Below are positions 1-5,861 of a stretch of DNA of 9,954 nucleotides, one piece after another. Every line of letters starts with the position of its first letter. Positions within the stretch are counted from its first letter, which is position 1. Position numbers and translations under genes: made by a program. The stretch is from positions 1-9,954 of the forward strand of contig JAQWZS010000009.1 of the NCBI GenBank assembly GCA_029253325.1, given 5' to 3'. The notes under the pieces were generated by a model. The model worked only from the letters and a program-made list of their open reading frames with translations, did not search any database and was not told the origin of the DNA. Source of the DNA: Bacteroidia bacterium. GTDB taxonomy: Bacteria; Bacteroidota; Bacteroidia; NS11-12g; UBA9320.

Positions 1-474
1 GTGATAAGTAGTTCGACTTGTCCTGTTATTAGTGTGCCTGAAAAATTTTCTTCCCCTGAATTAAACCATATACTTCTTCCTTTATTAGACTCAAATACGA
101 CACGCCAAAAAGTACCTTATTGCATTAAATTAGCAAAAGCCTTTGGTGCGACTGTTCATGTGTTAGGAATTTCAAAAAGCAACTCCTCAGAAACACAAAA
201 ACATGTTCATGCTTATGTTAATCAAACGATAAATTATTTATCTGAGAGAGGTATTAAATGTACTCAAGAGGAGAAATTCGGTGTAAATGTTGCTGAATCA
301 TGTATTAGTTACGGTGAGGAGGTAAATGCAGGATTGATGCTTATTATGACGGAAACTGAGAGTGCCGGTTTATTCATGGGAACATATGCACAACAGTTGG
401 TCAATAGCAGTACATTTCCTGTCATGAGTATTCATTCTAGGGATACTCGTCTAGCTGGAGCTTCTGGTTATTAA
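1..474 (+). CDS. Universal stress protein (UspA family), 3' part only
   Basis: The reading frame is open at base 1 and the first residues (SSTCPVISVPEKF) look like the end of one Usp domain (the usual 'CPVLSV' strand), so the gene starts before the window and the GTG at base 1 is probably an internal Val codon. Residues about 21-145 then form a second Usp domain: the first strand NHILLPLLDS, an Ala-rich helix (IKLAKAFGA), the strand TVHVLGI, and the final block GLFMGTYAQQLV followed by STFPVMSI. The tandem arrangement is common in Bacteroidota. The usual ATP-binding signature (G-2x-G-9x-G-S/T) is not intact here: G123 is followed by G127 and then by GTYAQQ, as in Usp domains thought not to bind nucleotide. 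Usp proteins are cytoplasmic and induced by stress or growth arrest; the specific role cannot be read from this part. The stop codon lies one base from the stop of the converging dehydrogenase gene. Confidence 0.82.
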   Translation: MISSSTCPVISVPEKFSSPELNHILLPLLDSNTTRQKVPYCIKLAKAFGATVHVLGISKSNSSETQKHVHAYVNQTINYLSERGIKCTQEEKFGVNVAESCISYGEEVNAGLMLIMTETESAGLFMGTYAQQLVNSSTFPVMSIHSRDTRLAGASGY

Positions 475-475
475 T

Positions 476-1237
476 CTAAAGCCCTTTGTTTCGAATGACT
501 TCGCCAGCGGCGGGTTGTGCTGATGGCATGATGATTAATTCATTGATGTTGACATGCTTTGGACGGCTTACTGCAAACCAAATTGCATCAGCAATGTCAT
601 GAGCTACTAGATTTTCAAAACCATTATAGACTTTTTTAGCTTTCTCAACATTTCCGTCAAGTCGTACCACAGAAAATTCAGTTTCCACAGCACCTGGATT
701 TATACTTGTAACACGAACTCCAAATTCGGCTAATTCTCTTCGCATTGCCTTATTTAGAGCATCTACCATATGCTTTGTGCCACAATAAACATTACCGTTT
801 GGATAAACTTCTTTACCTGCAATAGAACCAATATTAATGATATGTCCTTTTGTGTTTTTTAGTAATGGAGTTACGTATTTTGTTATATGTAAAAGACCTT
901 TTATGTTGGTATCAATCATTCGATTCCAGTGGTCAATACTTCCAGATTCAATGCTGCTCAATCCTGCTGCTAATCCCGCATTATTGACAAGTAAATCAAT
1001 CGAACTCCACTCTGATAGTAAATTTCCAACGTATTGTTTTACTTCGTCATGGTTTCGTACATCAATATGCATAATCTTTGTTTTAATCGCATATTGGTCT
1101 TCAAGCTCTTGACTTTGTTCTTCCAGACGTTCTTTTCTTCGACCATTTAGGATTAAATCATACCTGTTTTTCGCAAGTATTTTAGCAGTAGCAGCTCCAA
1201 TTCCTGCAGTTGTTCCTGTGATTAGTGCTATGGGCAT
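476..1237 (-). CDS. Short-chain dehydrogenase/reductase (classical SDR, YdfG-like)
   Basis: A complete 253-residue classical SDR. The Rossmann dinucleotide motif TGTTAGIG is at residues 7-14, the NNAG motif at 85-88, the structural Asn at N111, the catalytic Ser at S138 (NIGSIAG), and the YxxxK pair is Y151/K155; the PG motif follows at 181-182. The basic pair R33-R34 after the second strand suggests NADP(H) rather than NAD(H). The sequence resembles the YdfG group (NADP-dependent 3-hydroxy acid / serine dehydrogenase), including the stretch GHIINIGSIAGKEVYPNGNV, but the substrate cannot be fixed from sequence. It is a soluble cytoplasmic enzyme with no signal peptide. It is the last gene of the minus-strand chain; its ATG shares one base with the TAA of the lipoprotein gene (TAATG), which points to coupled translation. 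Confidence 0.93.
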   Translation of the reverse strand: MPIALITGTTAGIGAATAKILAKNRYDLILNGRRKERLEEQSQELEDQYAIKTKIMHIDVRNHDEVKQYVGNLLSEWSSIDLLVNNAGLAAGLSSIESGSIDHWNRMIDTNIKGLLHITKYVTPLLKNTKGHIINIGSIAGKEVYPNGNVYCGTKHMVDALNKAMRRELAEFGVRVTSINPGAVETEFSVVRLDGNVEKAKKVYNGFENLVAHDIADAIWFAVSRPKHVNINELIIMPSAQPAAGEVIRNKGL

Positions 1238-2007
1238 TATTTACCTTTTAACATGTTAAGTATGGCCTCGTCAGACATTTCGAGCATCCCAGAATTTAAT
1301 ATTTCTTTGACTTCTCCTGCCTTTTCGTCATCAGGGTATTCATCTAAAAATTGGGTGTAATATTTTTCTGCTAATTTAATGTCTTGCAGATATTCCCATG
1401 CTATGAATCCTGCACGATAAATGAGATTGTTTCGATTTTCAAATTTTGGCCATTTCACGATGGCATTATCAAGAGTCCGGACAGCATCACTAAATCTACC
1501 AACGGCAGTATATCCCATAGTTAAGTTTTCAAAGTCCTTTGGCTCTGAAATGGTAGTAGCATCTGCAATTTTATCTTGGTAAAGTTTAATAATATCTTGC
1601 CATTGAGCTGGAGTAGGAAGGTTATTATCCAAAATTTCAGCAATTAAATCTTGAGATTTATCGTATTCGTGTTTTCTAGCATACATAATGGCTAAATTGA
1701 TAGCTGCATTTCGATAGCGGTCAGTACTATCATCGCGAGTAATATATTCAGATAATAGATTGATTGATTCTGAAGTATCATTTTCATAAAAGTAGTATTG
1801 AGCTGCAGCGTATAAGTAATTATTAGCCTCACTATCTGAATATTTTAGTCCATAGTTTTTGTGTAGTAGGGCTAATTCTTTGAGGCCTTCTTGAGTGCCT
1901 GTTTTTTCAGATTTTTCAAAAACTTGAATTTCAGCTAGGAGCGACTCTTGACTTTTAGTACAACTAATAACGAATAGGGTGAATATAATTAAGGGGATTT
2001 TTTTCAT
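1237..2007 (-). CDS. TPR-like repeat lipoprotein
   Basis: A 256-residue protein starting MKKIPLIIFTLFVISC: a short basic end, a hydrophobic core and a lipobox with Cys at residue 16, so it is predicted to be lipidated and membrane anchored on the outer side of the inner membrane or in the outer membrane. The rest is helical, with TPR-like pairs at about residues 61-90, 99-130, 160-190 (GYTAVGRFSDAVRTLDNAI) and 196-226 (AEKYYTQFLDEYPDD, a typical TPR ending). Such proteins act as scaffolds; no enzyme motif is visible and I do not recognise a named family. It sits between the CoA-binding gene (3-base gap) and the SDR gene (1-base overlap), so it belongs to the purB chain, but this gives no clear functional link. 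A short outer-membrane assembly-type (BamD/YfgC-like) role is possible but not supported beyond the fold. Confidence 0.85.
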   Translation of the reverse strand: MKKIPLIIFTLFVISCTKSQESLLAEIQVFEKSEKTGTQEGLKELALLHKNYGLKYSDSEANNYLYAAAQYYFYENDTSESINLLSEYITRDDSTDRYRNAAINLAIMYARKHEYDKSQDLIAEILDNNLPTPAQWQDIIKLYQDKIADATTISEPKDFENLTMGYTAVGRFSDAVRTLDNAIVKWPKFENRNNLIYRAGFIAWEYLQDIKLAEKYYTQFLDEYPDDEKAGEVKEILNSGMLEMSDEAILNMLKGK

Positions 2008-2010
2008 GTC

Positions 2011-2379
2011 TTAATATTGATTAGATCGCAAAAGTACTAATGTACACGCATTCGTAGTTTGAATATTATTTTGTTTAGCCATATCAGCTAGTTTTTCATT
2101 CTCAGTTCCTGGATTAAAAATGATTCGATTAGGATTCAAATCTATGATTTTTTGAAGGTAGTGTTCTTGTAGTTTTGGATTAATATATAGCGTTATCGTA
2201 TCAAATGATTCTTTTTCGGGCCATTCATTCATAATCTGAAGTGCTCCGATAGCTCCTTTTTTTACTCCAAATGGAACCACTTCATGATTGTATTCTTGCA
2301 ACATTTGAGTAACCTTAAAGCTATACCTTTCAGCTTTTGGTGATGCACCAATTAATAATGTTTTTTTATTCTGATGCAT
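2011..2379 (-). CDS. CoA-binding-fold protein (CoA_binding_2 / YccU-like)
   Basis: A small Rossmann-fold protein of about 122 residues. The nucleotide-binding start KKTLLIGASPKAERYS (residues 5-20) and the later block RIIFNPGTENEKL (about 85-97) are the hallmarks of the CoA_binding_2 family, related to the CoA-binding domain of succinyl-CoA synthetase alpha chain and to E. coli YccU. Biochemical role is not established for the family. I chose the ATG at 2379; a TTG six bases further upstream (2385) is in frame and would add two residues. Either start lies inside the 3' end of purB (overlap of 14 or 20 bases), so translation is probably coupled to purB. The lipoprotein gene follows after three bases. 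No signal peptide; cytoplasmic. Confidence 0.88.
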   Translation of the reverse strand: MHQNKKTLLIGASPKAERYSFKVTQMLQEYNHEVVPFGVKKGAIGALQIMNEWPEKESFDTITLYINPKLQEHYLQKIIDLNPNRIIFNPGTENEKLADMAKQNNIQTTNACTLVLLRSNQY

Positions 2380-3712
2380 ATCCAAGATAATTAAACGGAG
2401 TGATTTTGCTTATCTCTATTTTTACGGCATCAGAAACATTTAGTTTAGCTACAAATGCAGCAATACTTTGTTCGTTGATTCCGTCATTGGTTCTTGTAAG
2501 GTCTTTAAGGAGTTCATATGCTCCTTCTACTTTTTCTCGCCTCAAAATGGTTTGAATAGCTTCTGCTACAACAGCCCAATTTTTATTCAAGTCTGCATGG
2601 ATAGCATCTTCATTTAAGATAAGTTTACTCATGCCTTTATTTAAGCTTTTTAGAGCTATTAGTGTGTGAGAAAGAGGAACACCTATGTTTCTCAATACGG
2701 TACTATCTGTCAAATCTCTTTGAAGCCTGCTGATGGGTAGTTTGTTGCTCAAGTGATCAAACAGGGCGTTGGCAATACCAAGGTTTCCCTCAGAATTTTC
2801 AAAATCAATCGGATTGACTTTGTGTGGCATAGCACTTGACCCAACTTCACCCGCAACAATTTTTTGTTTGAAGAAATCCATGCTTATATATTGCCAAATA
2901 TCTTTAGCAAAATCCATAAGGATGATATTAATACGCCTCAAGGCATCAAACACAGCTGCCAATTGATCATAGTGGTCAATTTGAGTGCTTGGATAGCTTC
3001 TAATTAATCCTAATTCATTAACTAATTTGTCTCCGAATTCGGGCCAGTTAATATCTGGGAAAGCCAGTCTGTGAGCATTAAAAGCACCCGTAGCACCTCC
3101 AAATTTGGCACTTATCGGGGTATGAATGAGTGTTTCTAATTGAATTCTAATACGTTCTGTAAAAACAGCAAACTCTTTACCCACAGTGGTAGGTGTTGCA
3201 GCTTGTCCGTGAGTTCTACTTAATAGAGGAATGCTTTTCCATTCATCAGCAAATGATGCTATTTTTTCCAGAACGTTTTTGATAGCGGGAATCATCACTT
3301 CGTCGATACCTAGCTGCAAACTAAATGGAACAGCAGTATTATTAATATCTTGGCTAGTCAGACCAAAATGAACAAACTCAATAAACGGTTCAATGGAAGT
3401 CCCTTTGAGTTTATTTTTTATGAAATACTCCACTGCTTTAACATCATGATTGGTCGTTTTTTCAATTTCCTTAATTTGATTAGCATCTTCTTCGTTAAAA
3501 TTTTGATAGAGAGCTCTCAAAAAAGTCTGGTTTTCTTCTGATATTTCAGGGAAAGGTTTCAATCCTAATTTAGATAACGAAATAAAATATTCGATTTCGA
3601 TCCAAACGCGGTATTTGAATAGACCGTATTCAGAAAAATAAGGAGCTAATTCATTTACTTTATTGTGGTATCTCCCATCGATAGGACTAATTGCTGTAAG
3701 TGGTGCAAACAT
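2366..3712 (-). CDS. purB: Adenylosuccinate lyase
   Basis: PurB of the E. coli class (fumarase/aspartase superfamily), which splits adenylosuccinate to AMP and SAICAR to AICAR, both with release of fumarate, in purine synthesis. From the ATG at 3712 it has 448 residues, close to the family norm. It begins LTAISPIDGRY, the typical N-terminus of this class. Other marks, numbered from this start: TTNHDVKAVEY near residue 86-96, HFGLTSQDINNTA near 115-127, RTHGQAATPTTVGKE with catalytic His near 168, and the signature loop GSSAMPHKVNPIDFEN with the catalytic Ser near 292-293. An in-frame ATG pair 15-18 bases upstream would add MMLICT, which no family member needs, so I prefer 3712. There is no Shine-Dalgarno sequence, as is usual in this phylum. 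It is the first gene of a four-gene minus-strand chain. Active site complete, so presumably functional. Confidence 0.97.
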   Translation of the reverse strand: MFAPLTAISPIDGRYHNKVNELAPYFSEYGLFKYRVWIEIEYFISLSKLGLKPFPEISEENQTFLRALYQNFNEEDANQIKEIEKTTNHDVKAVEYFIKNKLKGTSIEPFIEFVHFGLTSQDINNTAVPFSLQLGIDEVMIPAIKNVLEKIASFADEWKSIPLLSRTHGQAATPTTVGKEFAVFTERIRIQLETLIHTPISAKFGGATGAFNAHRLAFPDINWPEFGDKLVNELGLIRSYPSTQIDHYDQLAAVFDALRRINIILMDFAKDIWQYISMDFFKQKIVAGEVGSSAMPHKVNPIDFENSEGNLGIANALFDHLSNKLPISRLQRDLTDSTVLRNIGVPLSHTLIALKSLNKGMSKLILNEDAIHADLNKNWAVVAEAIQTILRREKVEGAYELLKDLTRTNDGINEQSIAAFVAKLNVSDAVKIEISKITPFNYLGYASE

Positions 3713-3833
3713 GGTGCAAATCAACATCATTTTTTTTACTTTGAGCGAATTTGTGTTTGATAACCATGAACAATTAGTTGAAGTATTTTTTCTAAAATGC
3801 GATGAAGAGTTTTATGAGATTCCTAAAATTTAA
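3711..3833 (+). other. Doubtful 40-codon ORF diverging from purB
   Basis: An ATG-to-TAA reading frame of 40 codons runs opposite to purB, the two start codons sharing the sequence CATG. The downstream half (SEFVFDNHEQLVEVFFLK, then CDEEFYEIPKI) has a protein-like, charged/aromatic mix, but the first ten codons are simply the antisense of the purB start and the T-run beyond it. I recognise no family. It may be a short remnant of a lost gene, in keeping with the decayed gene just downstream, or chance in AT-rich DNA. Confidence 0.15.
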
Positions 3834-3858
3834 AATATGCTTGCAAATTATTACATGA

Positions 3859-4150
3859 TGGAGTATCATTGAACCAACAATTGACTCCTTAAAAGGAGAA
3901 GTAGTAGATGGCCTAACGAACAAGTTGGGTTTGAGTGGTACAGAGGTAGTTAAAACACTATCCAGTACAAAAGATGCTTTTGATAAAACCATATCAGATG
4001 AAGCAGGAAGCAATGGATTGGAAACTCTCGCTAATTTGTTTTCTGATAACGAAAATTCAAGTTCATCCAATGGTAAGACAGTTAGGTAGAACAGTTTTGA
4101 GGGAAGTTACTCGAGGTTTGTTGGGTGCCTTGGGTTTAAAAAGAAGATAG
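3859..4150 (+). pseudogene. Frame-broken gene remnant with HerA-like (DUF853) ATPase-type C-terminus
   Basis: Two plus-strand frames read as protein but neither is an intact gene. Frame A (3859-4089) has no ATG and follows a stop at 3856-3858; it reads IIEPTIDSLKGEVVDGLTNK..., then GLETLANLFSDNENSSSS, before ending at TAG 4087-4089. Frame B opens with ATG 4070 and reads MVRQLGRTVL then REVTRGLLGALGLKRR, ending at TAG 4148-4150. Removing one base near 4067-4071 (ccaatgg) joins A to B as ...ENSSSSMVRQLG.... The B tail resembles, from memory, the C-terminal end of HerA-like ATPases of the DUF853 family (Ser-rich linker, then a helix ending in a RGxLGxLxxxxRR pattern). The A part also recalls small DUF937/YidB-like proteins, so the remnant could be a fusion of two gene fragments. 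No ATPase core is present anywhere nearby. A sequencing error cannot be excluded for the shift, but the missing start and core remain. Confidence 0.5.
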
Positions 4151-4158
4151 AATGTAAT

Positions 4159-4178
4159 GTAATTAAATTACTTTTTTT
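4159..4178 (+). terminator. Weak terminator-like hairpin with T-run
   Basis: GTAAT-TAA-ATTAC forms a perfect but AT-rich 5-bp stem at 4159-4171 and is followed at once by seven T (4172-4178). It lies 8 bases after the TAG of the gene remnant, which fits a leftover terminator of that gene. A stem with only two G-C pairs is weak. A second small dyad (TAACC 4178-4182 with GGTTA 4194-4198) follows directly. Confidence 0.35.
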
Positions 4179-4229
4179 AACCTATTATGAGAGGGTTAGG
4201 TAGCTAATTATCAATAAAAATAGGGGATT

Positions 4230-4248
4230 TAGAAACAATTTATTTCTA
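4230..4248. promoter_or_regulatory. Small dyad TAGAAA-N7-TTTCTA upstream of the nuclease gene
   Basis: A perfect 6-bp inverted repeat with a 7-base spacer ends 12 bases before the candidate -7 element at 4261 and so covers the place where a -33 element would lie. The geometry suits a dimeric regulator site, but short AT-rich dyads arise easily by chance in DNA of this composition. Confidence 0.22.
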
Positions 4249-4260
4249 CTCCTTTCTGAT

Positions 4261-4268
4261 TACCTTTG
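4261..4268 (+). promoter_or_regulatory. Candidate Bacteroidota -7 promoter element (TACCTTTG)
   Basis: The octamer is an exact match to TAnnTTTG, the -7 consensus of the primary sigma factor in Bacteroidota. The -33 partner is poor: TTTA at 4239-4242, 18 bases upstream, matches TTTG in three of four positions. Transcription would start within a few bases of the ATG at 4274, giving an almost leaderless mRNA for the nuclease and probably sppA. Confidence 0.35.
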
Positions 4269-4273
4269 CTGCC

Positions 4274-5842
4274 ATGCGGAAATACAACCTTTTAAGCGTT
4301 TTTGTCCTATGTGCTGTTTTTGCACAGGCCCAAATCACACTCTCTTCACCTTCCATAGACTTTGGTGATGTACTCACCACAGAAGAAAAGGAAATAGCGG
4401 TAGATGTGACTAATGAAAATACCTACCCTGTCAAGGTCGATCAAACCAAGTTGTACTCAGATGATTTTTCATGCAGAGTAACGAATACTGAAATTGGGGT
4501 CGGAGCTACCTCAAAAATTAGAGTAACCTTCAAACCAAGACATAATATTGCTTATAATTCAGAATTGATTGTAGTGTTAGACGATGGTGCAGAGTATCGA
4601 ATTGATATTCAGGGAGACGGTAGGTATGAGGACGCCTATTATTCCTCTACTTTTAATAAAAGCTATCAAGATTTAAAAGATGAGTTGAAGACTATTCTAG
4701 CAAGAAATTATCGAAACTTGGGATATACCAATGCAAGGGATAATATGTATGGTGATATTGATAATCAAAATGGTAATGTAACTTGTGTTTACACAGGTAG
4801 AGTATCTACTTTTAGCACCCGAAGTGGAGCGAATTCTAATAATATGAATTGCGAGCACACTTGGCCGCAAAGTTTTGGTAGTTCCAGTGAACCACAACGA
4901 GCAGACATTCATCACTTATTCCCTACTGATGGAGGCACAAATAGTCGTAGAGGTAATAACCCATTTGGTTTAGTAACTAATCCAAGTTGGACTGGTGGGG
5001 GAAGTAAACTAGGCAGTGGTCTATTTGAACCTAGGGATGAACACAAAGGAGCTGCAGCGAGGGCGATGCTTTATTTTGCTATACGATATCAGAATTATAA
5101 CAATTTTATTAATAGTCAAGAAGATATTCTAAAACAATGGCATGTCACATTCCAACCAACAGCATGGGATATTCAACGGAATGAGAAAATATTTGGATAT
5201 CAAAAAAATAGAAATCCTTTTGTAGATCATCCAGAGTTTATTGAGCGGATGAACAAAATTGGTTCAAATGACCCAAGACCAGTGATAAGAAACCTTGAAA
5301 TATCTCAGAAGCAAATTTCTTACAATTATGTTACTCCATCTACTAATCGCACAATTTATCTTGTGAATAATGGAAATATTGAGATTCCAGAAATATCGAA
5401 TGTCACCTCAAAAAATGGAAATATTATCATCAAATCAGTAGATGCCACAGCACTGCCTGGAGATGTTTCTGCTTTATTGATAACATTCAAATCACTACCT
5501 GACGGTACCTATGACGATGAAATTACAATAGATACAGATGTTCAAACTGGAGATGTTTTTAAAATTCCAGTAACTTTTACTATCGGTCAAGCGTCCGTAG
5601 ATGATTTGATTAAAAAGCCTTTAATAGCAATATATCGTGCTCACAATCAAACAATACATATCGATAACTTACCGAAGAATGTTTATGACATAGAAATATG
5701 GAATTCAAACGGACAGATGATTTTAAACGATATATCACTGACGTTAAACGATATCCCTTTCAATAATCCTAATTCGGGTATTTACTTCGTACTTGTTAAA
5801 ACTAAGGCTGGAGCAGTTGCTTCAAAAGTTTTGGTTTATTAA
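4274..5842 (+). CDS. Secreted endonuclease I family protein with T9SS C-terminal sorting domain
   Basis: 522 residues in four parts. Residues 1-19 are a signal peptide (MRKYNLLSVFVLCAVFAQA, cut before Q20). Residues about 21-115 form an immunoglobulin-like sandwich of the ASH/HYDIN type (SSPSIDFGDVLTTEEKEIAV...). Residues about 120-325 are an endonuclease I domain (EndA/Vvn/Bsn family, Mg-dependent non-specific nucleases of the beta-beta-alpha-metal class): NCEHTWPQSF at 192-201 with E194/H195, DIHHLFPTDG at 211-220, NSRRGNNPFG at 223-232, FEPRDEHKGAAARAMLYF at 251-268 and RNPFVDHPE at 313-321. Residues about 338-438 are a second beta sandwich, and 447-522 is a type A Por secretion sorting domain ending SGIYFVLVKTKAG then ASKVLVY. 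The protein should cross the outer membrane by type IX secretion and be released or surface-attached, probably to digest extracellular DNA/RNA for nutrients. sppA starts 19 bases after the stop. Confidence 0.93.
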   Translation: MRKYNLLSVFVLCAVFAQAQITLSSPSIDFGDVLTTEEKEIAVDVTNENTYPVKVDQTKLYSDDFSCRVTNTEIGVGATSKIRVTFKPRHNIAYNSELIVVLDDGAEYRIDIQGDGRYEDAYYSSTFNKSYQDLKDELKTILARNYRNLGYTNARDNMYGDIDNQNGNVTCVYTGRVSTFSTRSGANSNNMNCEHTWPQSFGSSSEPQRADIHHLFPTDGGTNSRRGNNPFGLVTNPSWTGGGSKLGSGLFEPRDEHKGAAARAMLYFAIRYQNYNNFINSQEDILKQWHVTFQPTAWDIQRNEKIFGYQKNRNPFVDHPEFIERMNKIGSNDPRPVIRNLEISQKQISYNYVTPSTNRTIYLVNNGNIEIPEISNVTSKNGNIIIKSVDATALPGDVSALLITFKSLPDGTYDDEITIDTDVQTGDVFKIPVTFTIGQASVDDLIKKPLIAIYRAHNQTIHIDNLPKNVYDIEIWNSNGQMILNDISLTLNDIPFNNPNSGIYFVLVKTKAGAVASKVLVY

Positions 5843-5861
5843 AGTATAAAGTTTTTACCAT

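Noticed and set aside
837..1112. Plus-strand ORF of 91 codons inside the SDR gene
   Set aside because: It is antisense to a clear SDR with all catalytic motifs, and its translation is Cys/Phe/Ser rich without recognisable features.
3713..3730. Longer purB start adding MMLICT
   Set aside because: Family members begin a few residues before SPIDGRY, so the ATG at 3712 gives the expected N-terminus.
3792..4070. Minus-strand ORF of 92 codons in the purB to nuclease gap
   Set aside because: It is antisense to the decayed plus-strand gene, whose sense frame gives the more protein-like sequence; its own translation shows no family features and ends in low-complexity hydrophobic residues.
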